64,000 nucleotides of DNA from VAXT01 sp963728535 (GCA_963728535.1 CAVSKK010000001.1:1736001-1800000); one strand, 5' to 3'; numbered from the stretch's first letter, positions 9,502-18,352 are shown. The notes: generated from the letters alone by a model not told the origin. A program made the numbers and translations.

Positions 9502-9864
9502 ATGGGTCCGGTGGTCGAGCCCGGCGTGGAAGACGCAACTCGGCGGACGCAGCTCGCCAACGAGCGGACCTATCTCGCGTGGTGGCGAAGCGGCCTCACT
9601 GCGTTCGCGGTCAGCGTCGGCGTGGGGAAGCTCGTGCCCGGGCTCTCGGGCGGCTCGAACTGGCCGTATGTCGTACTCGGGATCTGCTTCGCTCTGCTCG
9701 GTCTCGCGTTCATCGGGCTCGGCTACGTTCGCTTTCGCGCGGTCAACGCCGCGCTCGCGGCCGGGAGCTGGTCGGAGCTTTCCGGCCGGCTCGCCGGCTG
9801 GCTCGCCGCCGCGGGCATCGGTCTCGCGATCGCTACGTTGCTGACGCTCGCTCTGGGCCACTGA
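9502..9864 (+). CDS. YidH/DUF202 family membrane protein
   Basis: A 120-aa protein with the DUF202 hallmark RTQLANERTYLAWWRSGL at residues 15-32, followed by three membrane helices (about 33-52, 58-78, 96-118). DUF202 proteins are small inner-membrane proteins of unclear function, often paired or near stress genes. The ATG at 9502 is five bases after the stop of the upstream helical protein, so the two are probably translated from one message. It ends 12 bases before the convergent HerA-like gene. Confidence 0.85.
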   Translation: MGPVVEPGVEDATRRTQLANERTYLAWWRSGLTAFAVSVGVGKLVPGLSGGSNWPYVVLGICFALLGLAFIGLGYVRFRAVNAALAAGSWSELSGRLAGWLAAAGIGLAIATLLTLALGH

Positions 9865-9876
9865 CGCTCGGCCGCA

Positions 9877-11376
9877 TCATCGGAGCGGCCGCGACCAGTC
9901 GGCGGCCACGTCTCCGCCGCCCTCCCTCGCGAGCCGACGCCCGAAGCGCACGAATGCAGGGTGCGGTGCGACGAGGCCGGCAGCGAGCGACTCCCCTTGC
10001 TGGAAAGTCGTCGCCTGTTCGAGGAGGCTCTGCGGCACGAACGAGAAGACGTCGCTGACGAACCCGAGGTCTGCGAGCGAGTTCATGCGCATGAGCAGGA
10101 GGTTGTCGCACTGCGAGAGCACGTTCTCGTGCACCTTCTGCGGCCGTTGCGTGGAGACCAGCAGGTAGAGCCCGAACTTGCGGCCTTCGCCGGCGATCCG
10201 CACGGCGTACTCGGTCGCGATCGCGGTCAACGGATCTTCGGGCCGCGACGGGCAGACGTTGTGCGCCTCGTCGATGACGATCATGATCGGCCTGCGCTCC
10301 TCGCGTCGCCGCCACAGCTCGCCAAGCACTGCCGCAGAGGCGAGCGCCTGCTCTTCCCTCGTCGCGAGCGAGCCGAGGTCGACCACCAGGCAGCGCACTT
10401 CTTCCCGTCCGAGCTCGGGCAGAATCGAGCTGCGCTCGGTGCCCGCCCAAATGCCCCACCGGTGCAGGCCGAGGTTCTTCGCGCGGCCGATCAACCGCCG
10501 GCCGGCCTCGCCTTCGCGCTCGACCTGCTCGAGCCGCTCGAGGGACAGGGCCTCGCCGCCGTCCGTGAGCGCCACGAGCTCGGCGTACTCCTCGCGATCG
10601 GCCACAGGGTCGAGACGAAGAGCCGCCGCCTGGGTCGCCGGCTCGAGCTCCGCGAGCAGGATCGCGAGGCCGTCGCCCGCCCGCCGCACGGCCAGCGAGC
10701 TGGTGGCCTCCGAATAGCGGGCCGCTCGAGCCTCGTCCGCGTCTGGCCGTAGCTCTCCCAGCCGCGCAAAGTCGGAGTTCGGATCGAGCACGACGAGTTG
10801 CAGGTCGGTCTCGAGCAGCAGCTGCTCGAGCACGACGCCGAGCGAGTACGTCTTGCCGGAGCCTGACTGGCCGCACAGAAAGGTATGGCGCCCGAAACCA
10901 CCCGCGTCGAGGGAGAACGGCACGCCGGGCGCAAGCAGCAACTCGCCGATCTCGAGGCGTGCTCGCTTTGGAGCAGTTGCCTGGAGATGGTCGCGCACCT
11001 CGTCGGCGCTCGCGGGGCGCACGACGGCGTCGTGGAAGGGCAACCCATCACCGCTCAGGACCTGGCCCTCTCCGACGGCGGCACGGATCACGACCTGGGT
11101 GCGGTGCTCGGCTCCGCCGGCGTCGGCGACGGCGAGATCGACACCTTCGTGCTTACCCAGACCGAGCGTGACAACCTGGCCGAGCCGAGTGTCAGGCCCC
11201 TCCTCGAGCGCGACGTATGAGCCCGCCTGTAGGCGGAGACCGCGGATGGGTGCCTGATAGGAGAAACGACGTCCGTCAACCGAGGTCGCGAGCGGCAGGA
11301 GCTCCTCCTCGAGCTGCAGGCGGACAGCCCGGTAGCGGTCGATGCTCTCCCGCATGTCGACTCGCTCGTCGTTCAC
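9877..11376 (-). CDS. HerA/VirB4-like DUF87 ATPase
   Basis: A 499-aa HerA/FtsK-superfamily ATPase. Residues about 20-150 form a beta-barrel-like HAS-type domain (SYQAPIRGLRLQAGSYVAL, TRLGQVVTLGLGKH). Walker A GQSGSGKT is at 169-176, LVVLDPNSDF at about 195-203, Walker B IMIVIDEAH at 364-372 with Glu370, and a sensor motif LLVSTQRPQKVHENVLSQCDN follows at about 400-420. HerA normally pairs with NurA nuclease in end resection, or with other nucleases and SIR2 in defence. None is adjacent: neighbours are DUF202 and a cyclase. The GTG start 11376 could be replaced by ATG 11355. A DNA translocase role is inferred from the family. Confidence 0.85.
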   Translation of the reverse strand: MNDERVDMRESIDRYRAVRLQLEEELLPLATSVDGRRFSYQAPIRGLRLQAGSYVALEEGPDTRLGQVVTLGLGKHEGVDLAVADAGGAEHRTQVVIRAAVGEGQVLSGDGLPFHDAVVRPASADEVRDHLQATAPKRARLEIGELLLAPGVPFSLDAGGFGRHTFLCGQSGSGKTYSLGVVLEQLLLETDLQLVVLDPNSDFARLGELRPDADEARAARYSEATSSLAVRRAGDGLAILLAELEPATQAAALRLDPVADREEYAELVALTDGGEALSLERLEQVEREGEAGRRLIGRAKNLGLHRWGIWAGTERSSILPELGREEVRCLVVDLGSLATREEQALASAAVLGELWRRREERRPIMIVIDEAHNVCPSRPEDPLTAIATEYAVRIAGEGRKFGLYLLVSTQRPQKVHENVLSQCDNLLLMRMNSLADLGFVSDVFSFVPQSLLEQATTFQQGESLAAGLVAPHPAFVRFGRRLAREGGGDVAADWSRPLR

Positions 11377-11475
11377 GCGTACACCTCTGCGGCGTGAACG
11401 GCCGAAGGCCGGATCGGGGATCCCGGATACGCGAGCCGACGGGACATCGTCCGGGTAACTCTATGACGAGGGGTT

Positions 11476-12771
11476 TCAGGCACGGACGGCATAGAGCGCC
11501 CACTCGCCGGGGACGCCCTTGAGCGCGCGGGCCCCCAGGTGCTCGAACTCGATCCCCGAGCCCGCCACCAGATCCTTCACCGTGCTCGAGACGAGCACCT
11601 CGCCCGGTCCGGCCTCCGCGGCCACGCGCGCGCCGACGCTGACAGCGATGCCGGCGAGCTTGCCGTCGTGTAGCTCGCACTCGCCGGTGTGCAGCCCGAC
11701 GCGGAGGTCGAGACCGAGCTCACCGACGTTGGCGACGATCGCCTGCGCACAGCGGATCGCGCGCGCCGGCCCGTCGAAGGTTGCGAAGAAGCCGTCGCCC
11801 GCGGTGTCGAGCTCCTGCCCGCGGAACCGCGCGAGCTCTCGCCGCACAGACGTGTGATGCTCCGCAAGCAGATCGCGCCACGCCCGATCGCCGAGCGCGG
11901 CCGCGCGCTGCGTCGAGCCGACGATGTCGGTAAAGAGGACGGTCGTGAGGACACTGTCGGGGACCGGAACCTCCTCTCTACCGGCCAGGAAGCTCCGTAC
12001 CACGGGCGGAACCTCGTCATCGACCCAAAGCGGACTGTCGTCGCCGCCGAGCTGGACGGTCCTCGTGCCGGGTATCAACGACGCCACCCGCAGCGCCGCG
12101 TCACGCCAGCGTGCGCGGTGAAGCACCAGAGTCGGTACGCGAATTGTCGGCAAGACGTCCGAGATGTCGGTGTCGCCCAACATTCGGAAGAACTCGGCTG
12201 CGGCACCGGGGCTCGCCGCGAAGCGATGGTGGTCGGCGAACCAGTCCCGCATGGAGACGTCATCGGCCAGCGACGGGAGGATCGCGCGCGTGATCTCGTC
12301 GGAGAGCTCACGCGTTCCCCAGCGCTCGCGTGCCTCGTCAGCCGATCGCAGCGCCGCCGGCAGCAGATCGGATGGGGCAGCGTGCGGGTGATAGAGGACG
12401 AGCGCCCGCGTCCGTTCGGGATACGTCGCGGCAAAGAGCGCGCAAAGCTGGCTGCCCTGGATGGCGCCGAGCAGCGCAGCGCGCTCCGAGTCGACCGCGT
12501 CGAGCACGGCGCGGATGTCGTCCATCTGGGCCTCGAGCGCCAATGTGCGGGGCCGGTCGGAGAGGCCCGTGCCTCGTTTGTCGAAGAGGATCAGCCGGGA
12601 GAACGACGCGAGCTGCTCGAGGAAGCGGACGAAGAGCGGCTGCTCCCAGGACCAGCGGATGTTGGCGAGAAACGGCACGAAGACGAGGTCCACCGGCCCC
12701 TCGCCGAGCACCTGGTAGGCGATCGCCACGTCGCCGCTGCGTGCGTAGCGAATGTCAGGGATTGCGGTCAT
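11476..12771 (-). CDS. alpha/beta-hydrolase-like domain fused to class III adenylate/guanylate cyclase
   Basis: A 431-aa cytoplasmic protein. Residues 1-265 are an alpha/beta-hydrolase fold (IRYARSGDVAIAYQVLGEG, ILFDKRGTGLSDRP, VPTLVLHRARWRDAA). Residues 272-431 are a class III cyclase: TVLFTDIVGSTQRA with metal Asp282, and LDTAGDGFFATFDG with Asp326. The usual hydrolase elbow GxSxG reads GAIQG at 103-107, so the nucleophilic serine is replaced by isoleucine; the domain is probably a ligand sensor rather than an esterase. The ATG start 12771 gives the expected N-terminus. It is divergent from the Nudix regulator. Nucleotide choice (cAMP or cGMP) is not predictable by eye. Confidence 0.88.
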   Translation of the reverse strand: MTAIPDIRYARSGDVAIAYQVLGEGPVDLVFVPFLANIRWSWEQPLFVRFLEQLASFSRLILFDKRGTGLSDRPRTLALEAQMDDIRAVLDAVDSERAALLGAIQGSQLCALFAATYPERTRALVLYHPHAAPSDLLPAALRSADEARERWGTRELSDEITRAILPSLADDVSMRDWFADHHRFAASPGAAAEFFRMLGDTDISDVLPTIRVPTLVLHRARWRDAALRVASLIPGTRTVQLGGDDSPLWVDDEVPPVVRSFLAGREEVPVPDSVLTTVLFTDIVGSTQRAAALGDRAWRDLLAEHHTSVRRELARFRGQELDTAGDGFFATFDGPARAIRCAQAIVANVGELGLDLRVGLHTGECELHDGKLAGIAVSVGARVAAEAGPGEVLVSSTVKDLVAGSGIEFEHLGARALKGVPGEWALYAVRA

Positions 12772-12819
12772 GAACCGAGATTGTCCTGCATGACGGGCCG
12801 ACTGCGCACGGTCCCCATG

Positions 12820-12840
12820 TTTTGGTTGACAAGACTAAAA
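12820..12840 (+). promoter_or_regulatory. imperfect palindrome, likely operator of the Nudix regulator
   Basis: A 21-base site with outer arms TTTT/AAAA and inner GT/AC (TTTTGGT at the left, ACTAAAA at the right), ending 21 bases before the Nudix ATG. NrtR-family Nudix repressors commonly bind TAGTC-type palindromes and control their own genes, so autoregulation is a fair inference. The embedded TTGACA may also act as a -35 box. Confidence 0.45.
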
Positions 12841-12861
12841 CCTTGTGCGAAGGTAAGAGTC

Positions 12862-13620
12862 ATGGCGACAAGAACACGAAAGGCGAACGTTCCGGCCGGC
12901 TATGACGCGAGCAAGTTCCCGGCCTTCGCCGTCACGGTGGACGTGGTCATCCTGACCATGGCCGAGGGCGTGCTCCACGCTCTGCTTGTCCGGCGGGGTG
13001 AGAAGCCGTTCAAAGGCATGTGGGCGATTCCCGGTGGGTTCAAGCGTCCTGAAGAGACGCTGGACGAGGCGGCGAGACGCGAGCTCTCCGAGGAGACCGG
13101 CGTCGATGTCCCTAGCCTGCTGACTCAGTTCGGCGCCTACGGCGATCCCGGACGCGACCCGCGGATGAACGTCGTCACCGTCGCGTACCTCGCCGTTCCT
13201 CGCGACGTGGGAGCGATCGTCGCCGGCACCGACGCAGCCCACGCCGCGCTTGTCCCCGCCTTGGACATCCTCGAGCAGAGAATCGAGCTCGCGTTCGACC
13301 ATCTGCGGATCGTCCGCGACGCGGTTGAGCGCGTCCGGATCGAACTCGAGGTCTCGGGCATCGCGACAGCTTTCGTCGGCACGACCTTCACGATGGCCGA
13401 GCTTCGAGCGGTGTACGAAGCGATTTGGGGCGTGCAGCTCGACGCCGCGAACTTCCGCCGCAGCCTCGTGGGTGAGGACGGTTGGGTGATCCCGACCGGC
13501 CGCAGGGCCCGACCCGGGCTGGGCGGCGGGCGACCGGCTGAGCTTTACCGGGCCGGGCGGGCTTGGAGGCACGGCACACCCATCCATCGCATTCAGCGAC
13601 CCGACGAAAGGAAGCCATGA
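12862..13620 (+). CDS. Nudix domain protein with C-terminal winged helix, NrtR-like regulator
   Basis: A 252-aa protein from ATG 12862; the open frame extends far upstream, but that part is the antisense of the cyclase. Residues 18-140 are a Nudix fold with a complete Nudix box, GFKRPEETLDEAARRELSEE then TGV. Residues about 145-225 are a winged-helix domain (TFTMAELRAVYEAIWGVQLD, AANFRRSLVG) ending GWVIPTGRRARPG, the layout of NrtR repressors of NAD metabolism and related sugar-pathway regulators. An intact box means hydrolase activity is possible. The stop overlaps the next ATG (ATGA), so it is coupled to the oxidoreductase. Confidence 0.85.
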   Translation: MATRTRKANVPAGYDASKFPAFAVTVDVVILTMAEGVLHALLVRRGEKPFKGMWAIPGGFKRPEETLDEAARRELSEETGVDVPSLLTQFGAYGDPGRDPRMNVVTVAYLAVPRDVGAIVAGTDAAHAALVPALDILEQRIELAFDHLRIVRDAVERVRIELEVSGIATAFVGTTFTMAELRAVYEAIWGVQLDAANFRRSLVGEDGWVIPTGRRARPGLGGGRPAELYRAGRAWRHGTPIHRIQRPDERKP

Positions 13621-14636
13621 GAGCAGTCGTCCACGACCGCTACGGACCGCCGGAGGTGCTGCGCGTCGCTGAAGTCGAGCGCCCCGTGCCGAAGGACGAC
13701 GAGGTGCTCGTGAAGGTCCACGCCTCGACGGTCACCCGCGGCGAGGCCATGGGTGTGCGCAGCAAGGAGTATCGGTTCACCCGTCTGTTCACCGGCATTC
13801 GCCGCCCGAAGCGAACGATGTTCGGCTCGGAGCTCGCGGGCAGCGTCAAGGAAGTCGGGACGGCCGTGACCGAGTTCCAGGTCGGCGACGAGGTCTTCGG
13901 CTTCGAAGCCGGCGCTAATGCGGAATACGTGGCCGTGCGTGAGAGCGGCGTGATCGCACAGAAGCCGACTGGGCTGACCTACGAGGAGGCGGCGGCACTA
14001 CCCGACGGCTCGCTGCTCGCGCTCAGCTGCCTGCGACCGGCCTATCCGTTGCGCGGCAAGACCGTCCTCGTCTACGGCGCTGCCGGTTCCGTCGGGACGG
14101 CTGCGGTCCAGCTCCTTGCGCACCACTTCGAGGCGGCCGACGTGACCGCGGTGTGCGACACCAAAGACGTCGAGCTCGTGCGGTCGCTCGGCGCGCGGGA
14201 GGTCCTCGATCGCCTCAGCGAAGATTTCACGCAGAACGGCCAGCGCTACGACGTGATCTTCGACGCGGTCGGCAAGCACTCGTTCCGCCGCTGCCGGCGC
14301 TCGGTGAAGCCCGGCGGGATCTACATCTCGATGGACCTCGGATTCATGTACCACGTGCCGCTTCTGGCGCTCACCACACGGCTTGTGGGCAGCAGGCGCG
14401 CAACGCTCGGTCTCGGGCGCTATCGCAAGGAGGACCTCGTCCTCGTCAAGGAGCTGGTCGAGGCGGGAAAGTACCGGCCCGTGATCGACCGGACCTATGC
14501 GCTCGACGCGGTCGTCGAGGCGACCCGCTACGTCGAGAGCGGCCAGAAGACGGGCAACGTCGTGATCCGCGTCCGCGAGTCCGCCGGCCACGAGCCTGAG
14601 CCCGCCGCGAAGCACGCGTCGCTCGCCCAGAAGTAG
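13617..14636 (+). CDS. zinc-independent MDR-family NAD(P)H oxidoreductase
   Basis: A 339-aa quinone oxidoreductase-like protein from ATG 13617 in an ATGA overlap with the Nudix gene. N-terminal GroES-like domain (MRAVVHDRYGPPEVLRVAEV, GSELAGSVKEVGTAV), then a Rossmann domain with VLVYGAAGSVGTAAVQLLA at about 143-161. The zinc ligands of true alcohol dehydrogenases are absent, placing it with the QOR/Zta1 branch. The translational coupling suggests that the Nudix regulator controls it, perhaps by sensing a nucleotide metabolite linked to NAD(P) balance. Substrate unknown. Confidence 0.85.
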   Translation: MRAVVHDRYGPPEVLRVAEVERPVPKDDEVLVKVHASTVTRGEAMGVRSKEYRFTRLFTGIRRPKRTMFGSELAGSVKEVGTAVTEFQVGDEVFGFEAGANAEYVAVRESGVIAQKPTGLTYEEAAALPDGSLLALSCLRPAYPLRGKTVLVYGAAGSVGTAAVQLLAHHFEAADVTAVCDTKDVELVRSLGAREVLDRLSEDFTQNGQRYDVIFDAVGKHSFRRCRRSVKPGGIYISMDLGFMYHVPLLALTTRLVGSRRATLGLGRYRKEDLVLVKELVEAGKYRPVIDRTYALDAVVEATRYVESGQKTGNVVIRVRESAGHEPEPAAKHASLAQK

Positions 14637-14643
14637 TCCGCTC

Positions 14644-15921
14644 TTACACGCGCGGCAGCCCCCACAGCATCTCGTAGAGGACGCCGGGGCGGCCGCTGTC
14701 ATCGAAGGCACCGAACGTCACCGTCGGCGTGTCGGGGTCGTCGGCGTCGACGAGAAAGGTTGCGGCATCGATCGGGAGCGCCTCGACCGCGCCATCCTCG
14801 CTCTCGATCGCGAGCCCGTCGTCCGCCGCGGCAACCTCGACTCGACGATCCGGCCACGCGTAAGAGCCGGTATAGCGCGAGAGATCGCCCGCGGCGCCGG
14901 CAGACGGCTCGAGCCGCAGCTCCGGCACGCTGATGCCGAACCACTCCTTCATGAGAACGGGAAAGAGCGACCGATAGAGGGCGCGGCCGGTGCTGCCGTT
15001 GGTGAGCATGACGAGGGCGCCGCCGTGCTCCGGAGCAATCCGCAGGATCGCGCGGTGCCCGCCGAGCACCCCGTCCCAGCCCCAGACGGGGCCGCCCTCC
15101 CAGTCGAACCGCGCCCAGCCGAGACACCAGGCATCGAGCCACGCGTGGATCCGGACTTCCGCGTGTGCAGCCCGCAACACCGCGAGGGACGGATCGTCGA
15201 GATGCGCAGCCGCGAAACGCAGCAGGTCGGTGACCGTCGAGAGCAGAGTGGTGCCGGCCGGACCGAGAGCGCGTGGCGTCCAGGGCTCGACCGGCACGGG
15301 ACCCTCTGGAGTGATTGTGTAACTCACGGCGCGAGGCTCAGCTAACGGCCAGCTCGTGAACGTCGTCTGATCCATCGCCAGAGGAGCGAGGAGGCTGCGG
15401 TGCATCGCGTCCTCCCAGTTGAGCCCGGTGAGAGTCTCGATCGCGCGGCCGAGCAGGCACCAGCCTGCATTCGTGTAGGACCAGAACCCGGTTGTCGGTT
15501 CTCCCGCAGCGATCTCCGCCGCTAGGCGCGACAGCACGTCGTCCTCCTCGTCCCCGAAATCCGAGAACTCGAGCTCCGCGCGCAGCGGCACCCGAGCACG
15601 GTTGGCGAGCAGGTCGCGCACGGTGACGCTCTCTCCCCAACTGGTGCTGCGGAGCTCCGCCACGTGTGCCGCCGCCGGATCGTCCAGCCCGAGAAGCCCG
15701 TCCGCGGCCAGACGAGCAACGGCCGTCGCCACCAACGATTTCGCCAACGACCCGATGGCAAAGCGCGTCTCGGCGGTCACCGGCTCGCCCGTCGTCGTGT
15801 CGGCCACACCGCTGTACGCCGTGATCACCTCCCCGTCCCGCAGGACGCCGATTGCGGCGCCCGGCACCGAGCGGGCCGACGCGTGGTCGCGGAGCAGGTC
15901 CGCCAGCTCGAGCTCGCTCAC
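14644..15921 (-). CDS. serine hydrolase, class C beta-lactamase-like
   Basis: A 425-aa protein. The GTG start at 15921 overlaps the upstream stop as GTGA and gives MSELELADLLRDHASARSVP, a typical family start; the much longer open frame upstream is antisense or shadow. The catalytic SxxK is in FAIGSLAKSLVA, the YxN motif in WSYTNAGWCLLG, and the third motif region in GVLGGHRAIL. A C-terminal extension (LSRYTGSYAWPDRRVEVAA) matches the lipocalin-like tail of many such hydrolases. No signal peptide, so it is cytoplasmic, probably an esterase or peptidase rather than a lactamase. It is translationally coupled to the YcaQ-like gene. Confidence 0.85.
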   Translation of the reverse strand: MSELELADLLRDHASARSVPGAAIGVLRDGEVITAYSGVADTTTGEPVTAETRFAIGSLAKSLVATAVARLAADGLLGLDDPAAAHVAELRSTSWGESVTVRDLLANRARVPLRAELEFSDFGDEEDDVLSRLAAEIAAGEPTTGFWSYTNAGWCLLGRAIETLTGLNWEDAMHRSLLAPLAMDQTTFTSWPLAEPRAVSYTITPEGPVPVEPWTPRALGPAGTTLLSTVTDLLRFAAAHLDDPSLAVLRAAHAEVRIHAWLDAWCLGWARFDWEGGPVWGWDGVLGGHRAILRIAPEHGGALVMLTNGSTGRALYRSLFPVLMKEWFGISVPELRLEPSAGAAGDLSRYTGSYAWPDRRVEVAAADDGLAIESEDGAVEALPIDAATFLVDADDPDTPTVTFGAFDDSGRPGVLYEMLWGLPRV

Positions 15922-17006
15922 TTGGTCGGCTCGACGGCGCCCAGCCCGAGCCACGAGGCCAGGTCCTCCAGCTCGGCCTGCACCGCCCTGGTCAGGGTGC
16001 GGGTGAACTTCACGTCCTCGTGGATCGCGTTCACCCGGAGCACGGAGGCCTTGCGGTCGGCCTTGGCGTCGACCTTCCCGACCAGACGGTCCTCGTGGAG
16101 GATCGGAAGCGCGAAGTAGCCCCAACGGCGCTGCGCGGCCGGCTTGTACATCTCGAGGACGTACTCGAAGTCGAACAGCTCCTCGGCGCGGACCCTGTCG
16201 TGGACGAGCCGGTCGAAGGGCGACAGCAAGGCGGTGCGGCCCTCGAAGCCGACCTCGTCGAGCGCGGTGGGGTCGACGCGCCACTCGCCCTTTACGCCCT
16301 CGACGACGGCCGGTTCGCCGGCATCGCCGACGTCCCACGGCTCGACGCCCGCGGCGGTGGTCTTCTCCCGGGCGATGCCGAGCGATGCGAGCCGCCGCTC
16401 GTTCCTGGCACGGTCGGCTTCGTCGACCGACGGGACGACGATGTCGGCCGGATACGCCCGCTCGGGCAGGTCCCACACCCGCTCGCGCCTGATGCGCCCG
16501 GCAATCGCGACCTCGCCACGCATCATCATGAACTCCAGCATCTGCGTGACGTTTCGGTTCCCCGTCCACCCGGTCGAGGCCCATGGCACCACGCTCGTGT
16601 CCGGAATCTCACGCGAGGTCACCGGCCCGGAGCTGCCGAGTTGGTCCAGGATGTCGCGCCTGAACGAGTCGTTGGCGCGGACCCAGTTACGCGAATGCTC
16701 GTAGCTGGGCAAGTCGCTCGCGCCGGCGAGGTACAGGCCCAGGTCGCCCATCGGCCGCACCAGCGCGTTGTGCTCGAACAAGGTCTTGTCCTCCTCCAGA
16801 GCGCGCTTCAGGTGCTCGGGCTGGTACGAGGAGCCGAGGCGGCTCCAGGCGACGAGGTCCGCGCTCGGCGCGATGGCCGCGGTCGGGTCGATCTGCAGCA
16901 GGGTCAGCTGCTGCACGACGGCGAGCAGCTCGGTCGGCCGCGATGCGTCGAGCAGTTGCGCACGCACCGCGATGCGCCGGGCCTGCGCTTTGGTGAGCCG
17001 GTGCAC
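15918..17006 (-). CDS. YcaQ-like (HTH_42) DNA glycosylase
   Basis: A 362-aa member of the AlkZ/YcaQ family, which unhooks interstrand crosslinks or bulky alkylated bases. The start MHRLTKAQARRIAVRAQLLD and the sequence LLQIDP near residue 37 fit: the Gln-Ile-Asp triplet corresponds to the catalytic QxD motif of the YcaQ branch (the AlkZ branch has QxQ). Later conserved parts include GSSGPVTSREI, LLSPFDRLVHDR and RRWGYFALPILHEDRLVGKV near 290-330. It is about the usual family length. The gene ends in the GTGA overlap with the serine hydrolase. Assignment to crosslink repair is from family knowledge. Confidence 0.85.
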   Translation of the reverse strand: MHRLTKAQARRIAVRAQLLDASRPTELLAVVQQLTLLQIDPTAAIAPSADLVAWSRLGSSYQPEHLKRALEEDKTLFEHNALVRPMGDLGLYLAGASDLPSYEHSRNWVRANDSFRRDILDQLGSSGPVTSREIPDTSVVPWASTGWTGNRNVTQMLEFMMMRGEVAIAGRIRRERVWDLPERAYPADIVVPSVDEADRARNERRLASLGIAREKTTAAGVEPWDVGDAGEPAVVEGVKGEWRVDPTALDEVGFEGRTALLSPFDRLVHDRVRAEELFDFEYVLEMYKPAAQRRWGYFALPILHEDRLVGKVDAKADRKASVLRVNAIHEDVKFTRTLTRAVQAELEDLASWLGLGAVEPTK

Positions 17007-17169
17007 CGGCGGGAGGCTACGTCAGGCTGTCGGATCGCTGCTTCACCGTTCGAGTGACTCGATCTCGAAGGGGTTGCGAAAAGTCAATAGCCCTTTAAGG
17101 TGAGAACACGGACGTCGCTTCGGTAGGTCGTCCTTTACTAGGGAATCAGAGGAAAAGGGGGCTGCGGCA

Positions 17170-18335
17170 ATGAGGGGGATGGATCAAGGCGTGGTGGACC
17201 GCGCGGCGATTTTGCGCGCGACGACAGCATCGTGGCTATTTGGAGCGGTGCTCGTACTTTGTTTTCTCATGTTCGCGCCATCCGCTCGGTCCGCGAGCGG
17301 TATGTCGCCGGGTAGTCATGCGCCGGGTAGCCTCGACCGCCCAACGGGTGGGTTGCCCCAGACCGGGGGTGTCCAGAACCGCACGCATTGGAAGGTTCAG
17401 GCCAACGACTCGATCACGGGCACGATCATTGGCGCGACCGATTCCGACCTGGACGGCGAGACGCAAGCCGATGTGATCATCAAGAGCTCCAATTTCGGCA
17501 ACACCACGGTTCTTGGAACGAAGTCTGGGACGACCATCACCTTCACGTGGATCGTGCCTCCCGGGGCCTGCGCTACGACGATAGTCGCCTACGGGCCGGT
17601 GGGAGCGAATTCAAACGGCAACAACTCGAACAACGACATCATCCGGCACCTGTTCGATCCACCAGGCAACCTCGCGGTAGCCGGCTTCGCAATCGTCGAC
17701 GGAAACGGGGACGTCGTCGAGTGCGGCCCGCCACCTCCACCTCCGCCTCCACCACCTCCACCACCACCACCCCTCCTCCTCCTCCTCCTCCGCCACCACC
17801 ACCGCCTCCGCCTCCGCCACCGCCACCGCCTCCGCCACCACCTCCGCCTCCACCTCCACCACCTCCACCTCCACCTCCACCTCCACCTCCACCTCCACCT
17901 CCACCTCCACCTCCACCTCCACCTCCACCTCCACCACCACCACCACCGCCTCCACCACCGCCACCACCACCACCACCGCCTCCACCACCACCACCACCGC
18001 CTCCACCACCACCACCTCCGCCTCCACCGCCTCCGCCTCCACCACCACCTCCGCCTCCGCCACCACCTCCGCCTCCGCCGCCTCCGCCACCACCTCCGCC
18101 ACCACCTCCGCCTCCACCGCCTCCTCCACCACCTCCGCCTCCTCCACCACCTCCGCCTCCTCCGCCACCGCCGCCTCCTGCTCCACCGCCACCTCCGCCT
18201 CCTCCGGCGCCACCAGTCGTAAAGAAGGCGAAGAAGTGCGCCAAGGGCAAGAAGCGCGTCAACGGCAAGTGCAAGAAGGTGAAGAAGGTGAAGGGGAAGC
18301 GAGTTTCCTTCAAGAAGCCGCCCTTCACGGGCTAG
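17170..18335 (+). CDS. secreted polyproline protein with Lys-rich tail, frame broken inside the repeat
   Basis: From ATG 17170 (purine-rich AAAGGGGG upstream) the first frame gives a signal peptide (LFGAVLVLCFLMFAPSARSAS), a globular part (THWKVQANDSITGTIIGATD, ADVIIKSSNFGNTTVLG, GPVGANSNGNNSNNDIIRHL) and the beginning of a proline run. Near 17772 the frame turns into Leu/His codons. The +2 frame continues as over 140 prolines, then PPVVKKAKKCAKGKKRVNGK and a Lys-rich end PPFTG with TAG at 18333-18335. Adding one C to the CCCC run restores one protein of about 388 aa. Lys/Cys-rich tails of this type recur in secreted proteins of Thermoleophilia; wall attachment is a guess. The globular domain is not recognised. 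Confidence 0.65.
17731..18212 (+). repeat. CCN (proline-codon) low-complexity tract
   Basis: About 480 bases made almost wholly of CCA, CCT and CCG triplets, including a perfect CCACCT hexamer block around 17850-17930. The top strand is nearly free of G apart from CCG codons; the other strand is a dense series of GG pairs and GGTGG units. It codes for polyproline and is the site of the frame slip near 17772. Confidence 0.9.
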
Positions 18336-18352
18336 CGGAAAAGCACCGGTAC

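Noticed and set aside
11689..12861. N-terminal extension of the Nudix frame
   Set aside because: The extension is antisense to the well-supported cyclase gene; the Nudix fold begins after ATG 12862.
17388..18213. Poly-Gly, poly-Val/Glu and His/Leu-rich frames in the CCN tract
   Set aside because: They are alternative frames of the same proline repeat; only the polyproline frame joins a signal peptide and a sensible tail.
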